In this document: positions 1-8,663 of the stretch, piece by piece
How the letters are laid out: the number at the start of each line of letters is the position of its first letter
Numbering within the stretch: the first letter of the stretch is position 1
NCBI GenBank assembly: GCA_947179245.1
Contig: CAMXBD010000014.1
Location: 1-38,209, forward strand
Direction of reading: 5' to 3'
DNA: 38,209 bases
Source of the DNA: an uncultured Lachnospiraceae bacterium
GTDB lineage: Bacteria; Bacillota; Clostridia; Lachnospirales; Lachnospiraceae
Made by a program: the position numbers and the translations under genes
Notes under the pieces: generated by a model
The model's input: the letters and a program-made list of their open reading frames with translations, nothing else
Told to the model about the DNA's origin: nothing
Database searches by the model: none

Positions 1-27
1 CTCTCATTTGATAATATGACTCAATAT

Positions 28-56
28 AGTATAGCATTTTCATTTTCGCTTGTCAT
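28..56 (-). promoter_or_regulatory. Sigma-70-type promoter reading out of the left edge
   Basis: Read on the minus strand, the sequence has ATGACA, a 17-base spacer and TATACT. That is five of six matches to each box at ideal spacing. It lies just downstream of the ClpP-like gene, so it would drive the next minus-strand gene, which is outside the window. The promoter call is inference from box match and spacing only. Confidence 0.5.
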
Positions 57-59
57 CCT

Positions 60-842
60 TTATTTTGTATCTGATTTTTTCTTATCTACCATATCGTGGA
101 GATGTGCAACGGCATCCTTGATTCCACCCACCTCACAGATAATACCTTCTTCCACAGCCTCGCTGCCTACGAGTATCGTTCCGACATCCTTTGTCAGTAC
201 CCCTGTCTCCATCATCAACTCTTCCAATCGGGTTTTGGAAATCTTGCAGTGTTCACAGACAAATCCCGTAATACGGTTCTGTATCTGTCTGAAATAATCA
301 AAAGTCTGCTGCACGCCAATCACCATACCATTGAGTCTCACCGGATGGATGACCATCGTTCCGCTGGGAACAATGTAGGAATAGTCTGTGCTGACAGCGA
401 TAGGTACACCAATAGAGTGGCTTCCTCCCAGCACTAGCGATACTGTCGGTTTACTCAAAGATGCGATCATCTCCGCAATGGCAAGTCCTGCTTCCACATC
501 ACCACCCATAGTATTCAAAAGAATCAATACACCGTCTATATCCTTACTGTCCTCTATCGCCGCAAGCTGTGGAAGCACATGCTCATACTTAGTCGTTTTG
601 GATGTGCTGCTTAAGTTGTCGTGTCCTTCGATCTCACCGATAATTGTGATCAAATGAATTTTGTGATTCGCTTCATTCTCATCCAGCGTGATCTGTCCGA
701 CTTCTCCGATCCGTTCATCCCTGTGTTTTTCTTTCTCCTGCTGTTTTTCCTGTTCATCACGTTTTTCTTCTCTCTCGCTCTTACTTCCTTTATGATCTTT
801 GTTTTCTTTACCGCCATTTTTATTGTTATCTTTATTTCCCAT
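60..842 (-). CDS. TepA-type ClpP-like serine protease
   Basis: This is a 260-residue ClpP-fold protease of the TepA (translocation-enhancing protein, YmfB) group. The first roughly 45 residues are a very charged Lys/Glu/Asp-rich tail of low complexity. The ClpP domain follows. The nucleophile is Ser143 in GGSHSIG and the general base is His166 in VIHP; the acid is probably in the LTKDVG segment. TepA relatives are single-subunit cytoplasmic peptidases linked to protein export, spore germination or small-protein degradation, without a firmly known ClpX-type partner. The ATG at 842 is chosen because GGAGG stands seven bases upstream; a longer frame to 887 has no such site. The gene follows a hairpin that ends the upstream operon. 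A promoter for the next gene starts right after its stop. In many Firmicutes the next gene is ftsK, but that would be outside this window. Confidence 0.85.
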   Translation of the reverse strand: MGNKDNNKNGGKENKDHKGSKSEREEKRDEQEKQQEKEKHRDERIGEVGQITLDENEANHKIHLITIIGEIEGHDNLSSTSKTTKYEHVLPQLAAIEDSKDIDGVLILLNTMGGDVEAGLAIAEMIASLSKPTVSLVLGGSHSIGVPIAVSTDYSYIVPSGTMVIHPVRLNGMVIGVQQTFDYFRQIQNRITGFVCEHCKISKTRLEELMMETGVLTKDVGTILVGSEAVEEGIICEVGGIKDAVAHLHDMVDKKKSDTK

Positions 843-884
843 CACAAACCTCCGATTTTCTGTCTGACTGTCCTCTCCCTGACA

Positions 885-926
885 CAAAAGAGAGAATCAC
901 AGTCATTTTTCTCTGCGATTCTCTCT
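885..926 (-). terminator. Intrinsic terminator after the yebC-metY-membrane protein run
   Basis: A perfect 10-bp stem (AGAGAGAATC paired with GATTCTCTCT) with an 18-base loop is followed on the minus strand by TTTT. It separates the membrane protein gene from the ClpP-like gene. The T tract is short, so some read-through into the protease gene is possible. No clear promoter stands between this hairpin and the protease start. Confidence 0.6.
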
Positions 927-959
927 TAGTTTACGTTATCTTTCAATATTTATACATTT

Positions 960-2582
960 CTACTGAATATCAAAATCATCGTTCTCCGGAACTTCTACAT
1001 CATACTTCATATCTTTCTCCTCAACCGGATACTGATAATCCATCTCTCTTCTCACATGCTTCTTAGGCAGCGGCAGCGGATTTTCAAAATAGCGGGGTTT
1101 CTCGCGTGTCTCCGGTTCCTCACTCTTCTCTGGTTTCTCGCACTTCTCCGCTTCCACGGACTGCTCTACCGGTTCAATCTTCGCCTGCATAACTTTCGCT
1201 CCACCTCCGAAAATACAATTCTGTAGTCCTAACCCTGCCAAGACACTCCAGACATATAAGGACAACAGCCCAAAACCTCCTGTTCCTGTGACAGCCATCG
1301 GTGTAGGTGCCACAAGAACGCACATGAATATCCACAACGTATAATTCTGTTCCCTGCCGCTTCTGAAAAACTCAATAACAAGGAATACCGCCAGAATAGC
1401 CAGTACTCCCATCAGATAAATATCATAAACATATGGAAACTGGTTCACAAATGTCTCTCCCAGCAGTTGTTTCAAATCCTTCCACTGATTCACAATATTT
1501 CTAAATAAATCCGCTCCCTCAATTCCATATATGACACCAATCATTATTCCCCGCACCAATACACTTACGACCAGTGTCACAAGGATGATCCCAATGCTGA
1601 CAACGCCTGAATTACGTATCGGTACGTCTTCACTCCGATGTTTGTTCCCAATAATCACAGCAGCCGCCATCATAATGAGCAGAGTCATCGCCGTCATATC
1701 CAGATAAGCGAGTATACCTATCGCCACCCCAACAGCTGCCGCCCCCGCTATAGCTGCCAGCCTGTTTAAGCGATTCGCACAATATCCTTTGACAAAACTA
1801 AAAACAATCAACATACCGATCATGTACAGATCAAAGAAAAGCCACTCAGGGCTAAACAGATTAAGCATCTCTAAACAGCAGAACGAACATGCCAGATAGA
1901 GAAGTGCCACACATGCCGGTATGCGTCCGGTTATTTTCCGCGTCACAGCATATACAAGTATCATGCCGGCTATTTGCAGAAAAACCTGCATCATTATCGC
2001 TGAGGCAATCTTATGCCCCAGAAAAGACAGCACGACAGACATACATATCACATACAATTCCCTGATACTATAACAGACAATAGATGTTCCCGACCGCTCC
2101 TGCGCCGCTACAGCCATATTATAGTACATCATTCCCTGCATGTCTGCTTCTATAAACAGTTCATTTTCTTCAGATGTTTCACTCCCTATAGGAATCCCTT
2201 TCTCTGCCATGGCTATATCATATCTGGCGGCATCAAGCCGCAAAAAAATTCCGCCTGCCAAAAGAAACAAAACTACAATACATTCAAATCTGGCAATGAC
2301 AGCTTTTCGCCATACACACTTCTTCCGAACCTGCTCTGCACTCCTCCGGATAATCCAGTACAACGCGATCGCAATCGGAATAATGAGTAACCCAATCAAA
2401 ATGAGCTGAACATCCGATAAACCGGCAAGCGGTGCGAACATACTGTCCGGCAGACCTCTTGTATATGCTATGCCTGCCAGATAGTTTGTCCATATACTTC
2501 CGGCAAACATTAATAATCCAACACTCAGCATGGCATACAGAAGCCATAACACGTAGCTGAACCACGTTTTACGATAAGTCAT
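960..2582 (-). CDS. Polytopic membrane protein, possible GT-C glycosyltransferase-like fold, with acidic/proline-rich cytoplasmic tail
   Basis: This is a 540-residue integral membrane protein with about ten to twelve hydrophobic segments spread over residues 10-440. A hydrophilic tail of about 90 residues follows, rich in Glu, Lys and Pro (KPEKSEEPETREKP). The arrangement of a first membrane segment, a large acidic outer loop (RLDAARYD, ENELFIEAD) and many later helices resembles GT-C/GT39-like membrane glycosyltransferases. I see no decisive motif, so function is unknown. It starts 21 bases after metY ends, so it is probably co-transcribed. A terminator lies just after it. An alternative is a general wzy- or dolichyl-mannosyltransferase-like membrane protein of unknown substrate. 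Confidence 0.75.
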   Translation of the reverse strand: MTYRKTWFSYVLWLLYAMLSVGLLMFAGSIWTNYLAGIAYTRGLPDSMFAPLAGLSDVQLILIGLLIIPIAIALYWIIRRSAEQVRKKCVWRKAVIARFECIVVLFLLAGGIFLRLDAARYDIAMAEKGIPIGSETSEENELFIEADMQGMMYYNMAVAAQERSGTSIVCYSIRELYVICMSVVLSFLGHKIASAIMMQVFLQIAGMILVYAVTRKITGRIPACVALLYLACSFCCLEMLNLFSPEWLFFDLYMIGMLIVFSFVKGYCANRLNRLAAIAGAAAVGVAIGILAYLDMTAMTLLIMMAAAVIIGNKHRSEDVPIRNSGVVSIGIILVTLVVSVLVRGIMIGVIYGIEGADLFRNIVNQWKDLKQLLGETFVNQFPYVYDIYLMGVLAILAVFLVIEFFRSGREQNYTLWIFMCVLVAPTPMAVTGTGGFGLLSLYVWSVLAGLGLQNCIFGGGAKVMQAKIEPVEQSVEAEKCEKPEKSEEPETREKPRYFENPLPLPKKHVRREMDYQYPVEEKDMKYDVEVPENDDFDIQ

Positions 2583-2603
2583 AATCTATGTTATCCTTCT
2601 TTA

Positions 2604-3887
2604 CTATATTTTAGATAATGCCTGCTCTAAATCTGCAATAATATCATCCACATGTTCAATACCGACCGATAATCTGATCAGATCAGATGCAACTCCCGCC
2701 TCCTTTAGCTGTTCTTCGTTCATCTGTCTGTGTGTATGGCTTGCAGGATGGAGTACACTCGTCCTCGCATCCGCAACGTGTGTCACGATCGCCGCCAGCT
2801 CCAAATGATCCATCATCTTAGCCGCCGCATCCCTGCCGCCTTTTAAACCAAAAGAAATGACACCGCATGTCCCCTTCGGCATATATTTCTGAGCCGTCTC
2901 ATAATATTTATTGCCCTTAAGTCCCGGATAGTTGACCCACGCGACTTTCTCATGCTGCTCCAGATACTCTGCCACTTTCTGAGCGTTGAAACAATGTCTC
3001 TCCACACGAAGAGGCAGCGTCTCTAAGCCGACATTTAACAAAAAAGCATTCTGGGGCGACTGCATCGATCCCAAGTCTCTCATCAGCTGGCTTGTAGCCT
3101 TGGTGATATAAGCGGCTTTACCAAACTTCTCTGTATAGGTAATGCCATGGTAGGACTCATCCGGCGTGCACAGCCCCGGAAACTTATCAGGATAAGCACT
3201 CCATTCAAAATTGCCTGAATCTATGATACAGCCACCCAGTGACATTGCATGTCCATCCATATATTTTGTTGTTGAATGCACTACAATATCCGCGCCCCAT
3301 TCAAAAGGATTACAGTTGATCGGAGTCGCAAACGTATTATCAACAATAAGCGGCACCTGATGCTCATGTGCTGCCTTTGCAAATTTCTCAATATCTAATA
3401 CTACAAGCGCTGGATTTGCAATCGTCTCCGCAAAGACACACTTGGTATTTGGCAAAAACGCCTTACCAATCTCCTCGATCGGTGCATCCGGATCAACGAT
3501 AGTACATTCAATTCCCATTTTCTTCATCGTGCAGGTAATCAAATTGAATGTCCCGCCATACACAGTGGAAGACAGCACTACATGGTCTCCCGCCTCGCAG
3601 ATGTTAAGAACGGCATAATGGGTCGCCGCCTGACCGGAAGATGTCAGCATAGCCGCCACACCACCCTCCAGTTCGCAGATTTTGGCAGCTACGCAGTCAT
3701 TTGTAGGGTTCTGCAGTCTGCTGTAAAAATATCCGTTTTCTTCCAGATCAAAAAGCCTTCCCATCTGTTCCGAAGACTCATACTTAAAAGTTGTACTCTG
3801 ATAAATCGGCAATACACGCGGCTCACCGTTCTTCGGTTCCCATCCCGACTGAATGCATATTGTCTCTTTCTTATATTGTCTGCTCAT
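2604..3887 (-). CDS. metY: O-acetylhomoserine sulfhydrylase (homocysteine synthase)
   Basis: This 427-residue PLP enzyme of the Cys/Met metabolism family is of normal length for O-acetylhomoserine aminocarboxypropyltransferase. The family makes homocysteine from O-acetylhomoserine and sulfide in the cytoplasm, the direct sulfhydrylation route to methionine. Seen in the sequence: the substrate/PLP region YSRLQNPTND, SSGQAA near residue 83, DNTFATP, and the PLP-binding lysine in VVHSTTKYMDGH. The family C-terminal segment SVGIEHVDDIIADL is present. The ATG is two bases past the stop of the upstream CFI-box gene, which suggests translational coupling. A homocysteine gamma-synthase or methionine gamma-lyase role is less likely given the length and the long middle insertion. 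No SAM riboswitch or T-box is seen upstream. Confidence 0.92.
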   Translation of the reverse strand: MSRQYKKETICIQSGWEPKNGEPRVLPIYQSTTFKYESSEQMGRLFDLEENGYFYSRLQNPTNDCVAAKICELEGGVAAMLTSSGQAATHYAVLNICEAGDHVVLSSTVYGGTFNLITCTMKKMGIECTIVDPDAPIEEIGKAFLPNTKCVFAETIANPALVVLDIEKFAKAAHEHQVPLIVDNTFATPINCNPFEWGADIVVHSTTKYMDGHAMSLGGCIIDSGNFEWSAYPDKFPGLCTPDESYHGITYTEKFGKAAYITKATSQLMRDLGSMQSPQNAFLLNVGLETLPLRVERHCFNAQKVAEYLEQHEKVAWVNYPGLKGNKYYETAQKYMPKGTCGVISFGLKGGRDAAAKMMDHLELAAIVTHVADARTSVLHPASHTHRQMNEEQLKEAGVASDLIRLSVGIEHVDDIIADLEQALSKI

Positions 3888-3889
3888 CT

Positions 3890-4699
3890 TTATGCAGTGC
3901 CCCTTTCCTTCTTATGCCGGTCTGTCACCATATACTCCTCTTTTAACTCCGACATCATCTTCGCATAGAGCTGCTTACACTTCTCATTCTCCTGATTTTC
4001 AACCAGAGTGACGCATTTGCTGATATAATTATTCCACAGATACAGATACTTTTCTTCTGGTGATGCTTCATGGGCAATTCTCTTTACAATCGTGGGTGCA
4101 ATGTCATAATACTCTTTGACAAGCATTTCTCCATCCGCCTGTTTGAACATATATTCATCCCTATAGCGTTTCATCAAAGTGATTTCCCTGCAATCATGCG
4201 GTTTATGTAATCCACAGCATACCGCTGTCGTAACAAAACATAGCTTTTGCTTGAATCCAGCTTGGATAGACTCATAATCTGCCGCCTGAATACGCTGCCC
4301 GAACCGCTCCTGCCATTTATTACATATCGCATCGGCAAGCTTTCGCATCTCTTCTTCACCGCCGCCGCACCGCCTTTGATATGCGATGAGAGCGGGTAAC
4401 AAATAAGATACCATATACAGGTTTATATTCATCTGTGCAGCATTTCTTTTCGCCCTTCCGTTAACCGCATCAATCTGTTCCTGTGCCCTGTCAGTCAGAC
4501 ATTGAGCCACTTGTACTCTGTCCTGCCCCCTGTCCGATACAGTATCGCTCCATATATCCGCCAGCATAGACCATACGCTCGCATTGTCCTCTACATACTG
4601 CCGAAATGACGCCTCATATGTCTCTTTTTTAAATTCAGAGATTCTTGCCGAAGCCTGATCCAGCAGACCAGCTATCTGATTCAGTTCTGATTTATCCAT
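3890..4699 (-). CDS. CFI-box-CTERM-like cysteine-containing protein of unknown function
   Basis: This is a 269-residue soluble protein without a signal peptide. Residues 1-150 look alpha-helical and have no family I recognise. Around residues 153-207 there is a segment starting CFVTTAVCCG, then HDC, then RYRDEYMF and YYDIAPTIVKRI. This matches the pattern of the CFI-box-CTERM domain (C-[FY]-[IV]-x-T-A, then RxFRD, then Y-Y-x-x-[SA]-P). The function of that domain is not known; clustered Cys and His suggest metal or redox chemistry, which is inference. The gene sits between yebC and metY, with gaps of 23 and two bases, so it is very likely in the same transcript. The SD before the ATG is weak (AGGG). 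Confidence 0.75.
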   Translation of the reverse strand: MDKSELNQIAGLLDQASARISEFKKETYEASFRQYVEDNASVWSMLADIWSDTVSDRGQDRVQVAQCLTDRAQEQIDAVNGRAKRNAAQMNINLYMVSYLLPALIAYQRRCGGGEEEMRKLADAICNKWQERFGQRIQAADYESIQAGFKQKLCFVTTAVCCGLHKPHDCREITLMKRYRDEYMFKQADGEMLVKEYYDIAPTIVKRIAHEASPEEKYLYLWNNYISKCVTLVENQENEKCKQLYAKMMSELKEEYMVTDRHKKERGTA

Positions 4700-4722
4700 C
4701 GATACTACCCTGCTCTCTGCTT

Positions 4723-5451
4723 TTATTCGTCCCAGTTATGATATACAGCCTGCACATCATCGTCATCTTCTAATAAATCTAATGTTCTCTGTAAGTTCTT
4801 GATTGCTGTCTCGTCTGTAAGTTCTACCCAGTTCTGGGGAATCATTGTAACTTCAGATGATACCGGATTTACACCCGCCTCTTTTAATGCGGCATCCACC
4901 TCACTCCACTGATCCGGCTCTGTATAAATCTCATAGCAGTCCTCTTCTTCTGAAAAATCTTCCGCGCCTGAATCTAATGCCATCATCATCAGATCGTCTG
5001 CGTCCATGTCGCATTCTTCTTTATCAATGATAATCAGACCCTTCTTATCGAACATAAATGACACGCAGCCGGGCGTTCCGACGTTCCCCTGCCCCTTTGT
5101 AAAAGCGCTTCTCACATTGGCAGCAGTCCTGTTCGGATTATCCGTCAGTGCATCCACAATGATCGCAATACCATTCGGACCATATCCTTCATATGTCACA
5201 TATTTATAATTGACACTGCCGCCTTCGCCTGCCGCTTTCTTGATTCCTCTGTCAATGGTATCGTTAGGCATGTTGTTTGCCTTAGCCTTAGCAATGACCT
5301 GCGCCAGTTTAAAGTTGTTCGCCGGATCCGGTCCTCCCTCTTTGACAGCTACAGCAATCTCTCTGCCGATAATCGTAAATATCTTGCCTTTCGCGGCATC
5401 GTTCTTCTCTTTTTTATGCTTAATATTAGCAAATTTAGAATGTCCTGACAT
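4723..5451 (-). CDS. YebC/PmpR family protein (TACO1 type)
   Basis: This is a full-length (242-residue) YebC-family protein. It begins with the hallmark MSGHSKFANIKHKKEKNDAAKGK and carries the later NNMPNDTIDRGIKKA and YEGYGPNGIAI signatures. Family members were first described as DNA-binding regulators (PmpR). Recent work on YebC and mitochondrial TACO1 shows they help ribosomes translate proline-rich stretches. Which role applies here cannot be told from sequence. It is the first gene of the yebC, CFI-box, metY, membrane protein run. AAAGGAG lies eight bases before the ATG, and a clear promoter lies upstream. Confidence 0.93.
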   Translation of the reverse strand: MSGHSKFANIKHKKEKNDAAKGKIFTIIGREIAVAVKEGGPDPANNFKLAQVIAKAKANNMPNDTIDRGIKKAAGEGGSVNYKYVTYEGYGPNGIAIIVDALTDNPNRTAANVRSAFTKGQGNVGTPGCVSFMFDKKGLIIIDKEECDMDADDLMMMALDSGAEDFSEEEDCYEIYTEPDQWSEVDAALKEAGVNPVSSEVTMIPQNWVELTDETAIKNLQRTLDLLEDDDDVQAVYHNWDE

Positions 5452-5500
5452 ATCATAATCTCCTTTGTCTTCTACTGATTCTTCTTAATTTCAATTATTT

Positions 5501-5529
5501 ATCATATCATTTTTTATATTCTTATTCAA
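5501..5529 (-). promoter_or_regulatory. Promoter of the yebC operon
   Basis: The minus strand reads TTGAAT, 17 bases, TATGAT, about 50 bases before the yebC start. Box quality and spacing fit a housekeeping sigma factor. A weak hairpin (CCTGTCC with GGACAAGG, no T tract) just upstream could partly end transcription from the CNNM gene. Confidence 0.6.
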
Positions 5530-5567
5530 CCTTGTCCTTTTATCACAATAATACGGACAGGTTTTGA

Positions 5568-6938
5568 CTACTCTGCCTCAGTTTCAGTCTTCTTTGGACG
5601 CGCCAGCACCGTCTGGATCATACGGTCTTTTACCTCCATAATGCGGAATATGTAGCCTTCATAGTCAAATTCAAAATCCTCTCCCTCTTCCGGGATATGT
5701 TCCAGCCTTGAAATCACAAAACCGTTGACCGTATCAAAAGGCTCTTCCTGAAAACTGATCTTAAGCTGTTCTTCCAGTTCCTCCAGAGGCATCTTGCCCT
5801 GAATCACATATCCGTCTGTACCGCTCTGACTGATATAACTTGCCTCTTCATCGTACTCATCTTCAATGTTGCCGACAATTTCTTCCAGAATGTCCTCCAA
5901 CGCTACGAGTCCCGCCGTCTGTCCATACTCATCGATCACGATGACCATCTGTATTTTCTCAGTCTGCATCACCCGGAACAGATCGTCAATTTTACGCTTC
6001 TCGGTAATGAATCTTGGCTCTCTGAGCAGTCCTTTGATTTTACCGATGGGCTTATTCTTCATCTTATCATTCATCTGTATACGCATAACGTCCTTCAAAT
6101 GCAGAATACCCACGATATGGTCTATCGTACCGTCATACACCGGAAACCGGCTGTTGTGCGCATCGACGATAAACGCCGCCGCATCCTGAAGCGTCATGGT
6201 ACATTCAATTCCTATCATGTTATTGCGGTTGATCATAATATCCTTGGCTTCCTTATCACCATACTCGAATATGTTGCTGATCATCTCCGCCTCATTAGCC
6301 TGAAGGATTCCCTGTTCATGTCCTACATTGACCATAGACAGAATCTCTTCTTCCGTAACGTCCGACTTATCACCCGATACATTAATGCCAAAAAGCCGCA
6401 AGAGTCCGTTCGCCGTCATTGAAACAAGCGCTGTCAACGGCGCCGTGATTCGGACATAATAATAGATCGGCGTGACAAAGAGCCAAAGCCATCTGTCCGG
6501 ATTGCGGGACGCCGCTTTCTTAGGTATCGATACTCCAAAAGTCATAACTATGTACAGCATAAGCAATGTCACTACTATTGCCGTAAAAATCGCAAACATC
6601 GTGATATGCCATTCCACCAGATTACCTATATTGTGTACTGCCGCCCGATAGACAATATAGCCGACATAACTGTTCAGACGATACAGATATAATGCACCGA
6701 ACAGCAGATTGACTGTCACGGCGCCAAGCTGGATCGCTCCGGCATACTGTGTATGATGTTCTGTCAAATAGGCAAGCCTTAATTGCTTTTTACTGAGCCT
6801 GCCCGCCTCTTGGTTATCCACATCATCTTTCTCTGCTCCTCTTATGTTGCTGAATGCAGAGCCAAAACCATAAAATAGCATTTCTAACAGCAGCAATATG
6901 ACAAACCATATAATACTGCCCGCGACACCGTCGTCCAT
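5568..6938 (-). CDS. CNNM/HlyC-CorC family membrane protein with CBS pair
   Basis: This 456-residue protein has the order: CNNM transmembrane domain (four hydrophobic segments, about residues 5-180), a CBS pair (about 200-325, with FEYGDKEAKDIMI, SRFPVYDGT and DEYGQTAGLVALEDILEEIVG), then a CorC_HlyC C-terminal domain (about 350-435, with YVIQGKMPLEELEE and DTVNGFVISRL). This is the usual architecture of bacterial CorB/YhdP-like proteins, linked to Mg2+/Co2+ efflux or homeostasis with ATP or Mg sensed by the CBS pair. The ATG at 6938 follows GGAAGG; upstream codons to 7007 fall in the promoter spacer and are not likely translated. It has its own promoter and is monocistronic. The older name haemolysin C is misleading. 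Confidence 0.9.
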   Translation of the reverse strand: MDDGVAGSIIWFVILLLLEMLFYGFGSAFSNIRGAEKDDVDNQEAGRLSKKQLRLAYLTEHHTQYAGAIQLGAVTVNLLFGALYLYRLNSYVGYIVYRAAVHNIGNLVEWHITMFAIFTAIVVTLLMLYIVMTFGVSIPKKAASRNPDRWLWLFVTPIYYYVRITAPLTALVSMTANGLLRLFGINVSGDKSDVTEEEILSMVNVGHEQGILQANEAEMISNIFEYGDKEAKDIMINRNNMIGIECTMTLQDAAAFIVDAHNSRFPVYDGTIDHIVGILHLKDVMRIQMNDKMKNKPIGKIKGLLREPRFITEKRKIDDLFRVMQTEKIQMVIVIDEYGQTAGLVALEDILEEIVGNIEDEYDEEASYISQSGTDGYVIQGKMPLEELEEQLKISFQEEPFDTVNGFVISRLEHIPEEGEDFEFDYEGYIFRIMEVKDRMIQTVLARPKKTETEAE

Positions 6939-6997
6939 ATATTGATCCCTTCCTTTGTCATTTATATTGTTCTGCAAGATTATATTAATTATTTTAT

Positions 6998-7026
6998 AAT
7001 ATAGCAAGGAATGGAATAGGTGTCAA
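6998..7026 (-). promoter_or_regulatory. Promoter of the CNNM/CBS gene
   Basis: The minus strand carries a perfect TTGACA, a 17-base spacer and TATATT, about 60 bases before the start codon and immediately downstream of the ndoA stop. This marks a new transcription unit after the rex-to-ndoA run. Confidence 0.75.
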
Positions 7027-7039
7027 ATATCGGTCAGTC

Positions 7040-7381
7040 TTATGTATTTAACTCGAGGCTGACCATCAGTCCGTCATTAACTACCTGCATAATGTCCTGA
7101 TCAAGATGACATATCCTGTCCTTTAAGCGTTTCTTATCGATTGTCCTGAGTTGTTCTAACAGAATCACAGAATCTTTGACCATATCATATTTGCTGGCAT
7201 TTAATTCAATATGCGTAGGCAGCTTCGCCTTATTCATCTTTGAGGTGATTGCCGCACAGATCACCGTCGGGCTATGTTTATTTCCAATGTCATTCTGTAT
7301 AATCAACACCGGTCTGATACCGCCCTGTTCCGAACCGATGACCGGTCTTAAATCTGCGTAATAGATATCTCCTCTTCTCAT
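7040..7381 (-). CDS. ndoA: MazF/PemK (NdoA) endoribonuclease toxin, no adjacent antitoxin
   Basis: This 113-residue protein matches MazF/NdoA over its full length: [11 protein letters not shown] at the start, [14 protein letters not shown] with the conserved Arg, then [18 protein letters not shown] and the end region of the family. MazF toxins cut single-stranded mRNA at short motifs. In Bacillus the order is alr, ndoAI (antitoxin), ndoA. Here alr ends 100 bases before ndoA and that gap has no room for an antitoxin of usual size. Two nearby ATGs exist (7387 and 7381). The SD AAGGAAG is nine bases from the second and three from the first, so 7381 is chosen. Confidence 0.9.
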   Translation of the reverse strand: MRRGDIYYADLRPVIGSEQGGIRPVLIIQNDIGNKHSPTVICAAITSKMNKAKLPTHIELNASKYDMVKDSVILLEQLRTIDKKRLKDRICHLDQDIMQVVNDGLMVSLELNT

Positions 7382-7481
7382 TATCATACACTTCCTTATA
7401 ATAATTTTTCCAACAATAGTATTGCCGGTTTCTCTAAGGGTATACATGATAATTTATTTACTGTGGACAAGTTTTCCGAAT

Positions 7482-8663
7482 CTATTTGTAATCATCGTAA
7501 TAATCCTTATCTGCAATAATCTGACCGTTTTTCAGGTAGACTCTCGGAATCCGTTTCCCCAGACCGCAGGCAAATTCATAATTAAATCTGCCCGATAATT
7601 CTCCCAGTTCTTCCATTGTGATCCGATACTCCCCGTCTGTACCGATCAGCGTTACTTCGTCTCCTTCTGCTGCATCCGGTATGTCATCCACACTGACCAT
7701 AAACTGATCCATGCATACTCTGCCGAGTATCGGCGCTTTCCTGCCGCGGATCAAAACATATCCTTTATTTGACAGCCCTCTCGGATATCCGTCGCCGTAC
7801 CCCACAGGAATCGTTGCGACCCGCATCTTCTTAGACGTCACATAAGTTCCGCCGTAGCTTATCGGCACCCCTGCCCCAACTTCTTTAACATACACAATCT
7901 GGCTTCTTAGCGATAAAACCGGTTTCAAATCTACAATATCTTTTGACACTTCCCCAGAAGGCCATAATCCATATAATGTGATTCCGGCTCTGACTACATC
8001 CATATTAGCTTCCGGCAGTTCTACGATTCCTGCACTGTTAGAGCAGTGTTTGACGGGAATATGAAAATCAAGTTTTTTCTCCACATCTGACATGAATCTT
8101 TTGATCTGTCTGATCTGTTCCTTTACAGAGGATTTATCTGCCTCATCTGCCCTCGCAAAATGGGTAAACACACCCTCCAGTTCAATCCCGTCCGTATGTA
8201 TAATCTTATCCACAAATGCAATGCCGCTCTCATCCGGTCTGATGCCTATCCGCGTCATACCGGTATCAACTTTTACATGGATCTTCGCATTCCTGCCTAT
8301 TTTGCGCGCACACGCTGACAATTCTGCAATGGAATCTTCCCTGAACACTGTCGGCCGTATGTCATATCGTATCAGTTCTTCATAACAATACGGAAATGTA
8401 TATCCCAGAATCAATATCGGCTTTTCTAACCCTGCATGGCGCAGAATCATTGCTTCCTCAGCGGTAGCGACTGCATAACCGAACACATAATCCATCTTCT
8501 CTAATTCGCGTCCTATCTGTACCGCCCCGTGCCCATATCCGTCCGTTTTAATGACCCCTATCATCCGTGTATTATCTGACAGATTGTTATGCATTTGTTC
8601 CATATTGTAACAGACAGCGTCCAAATCGATCTGCGCGTAAACTCTCTGATAATTTTTCATCAT
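7482..8663 (-). CDS. alr: Alanine racemase
   Basis: This 393-residue fold-type III PLP racemase interconverts L- and D-alanine for peptidoglycan. The PLP lysine is in VIKTDGYGHG near residue 39, the catalytic tyrosine region is ISYGGTYV, and the C-terminal beta domain has GRVCMDQFMVSVDD. Length is normal. The ATG overlaps the nnr stop codon (ATGA), with GGAG about eight bases upstream, so the two are translationally coupled. A second ATG follows at once, at 8660. The nnr-alr pairing is common in bacteria. Confidence 0.95.
   Translation of the reverse strand: MMKNYQRVYAQIDLDAVCYNMEQMHNNLSDNTRMIGVIKTDGYGHGAVQIGRELEKMDYVFGYAVATAEEAMILRHAGLEKPILILGYTFPYCYEELIRYDIRPTVFREDSIAELSACARKIGRNAKIHVKVDTGMTRIGIRPDESGIAFVDKIIHTDGIELEGVFTHFARADEADKSSVKEQIRQIKRFMSDVEKKLDFHIPVKHCSNSAGIVELPEANMDVVRAGITLYGLWPSGEVSKDIVDLKPVLSLRSQIVYVKEVGAGVPISYGGTYVTSKKMRVATIPVGYGDGYPRGLSNKGYVLIRGRKAPILGRVCMDQFMVSVDDIPDAAEGDEVTLIGTDGEYRITMEELGELSGRFNYEFACGLGKRIPRVYLKNGQIIADKDYYDDYK

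Noticed and set aside
16..297. Plus-strand frame at the left edge
   Set aside because: It is antisense to the ClpP-like protease gene, whose catalytic motifs make that strand certain.
5452..5567. A SAM riboswitch or T-box ahead of the run containing metY
   Set aside because: The region is short and AT-rich and shows no conserved riboswitch core; metY is reached from the yebC promoter.
7382..7481. A hidden antitoxin gene between alr and ndoA
   Set aside because: The gap has at most a short in-frame extension of ndoA (to 7447) with no SD and no antitoxin-like sequence.
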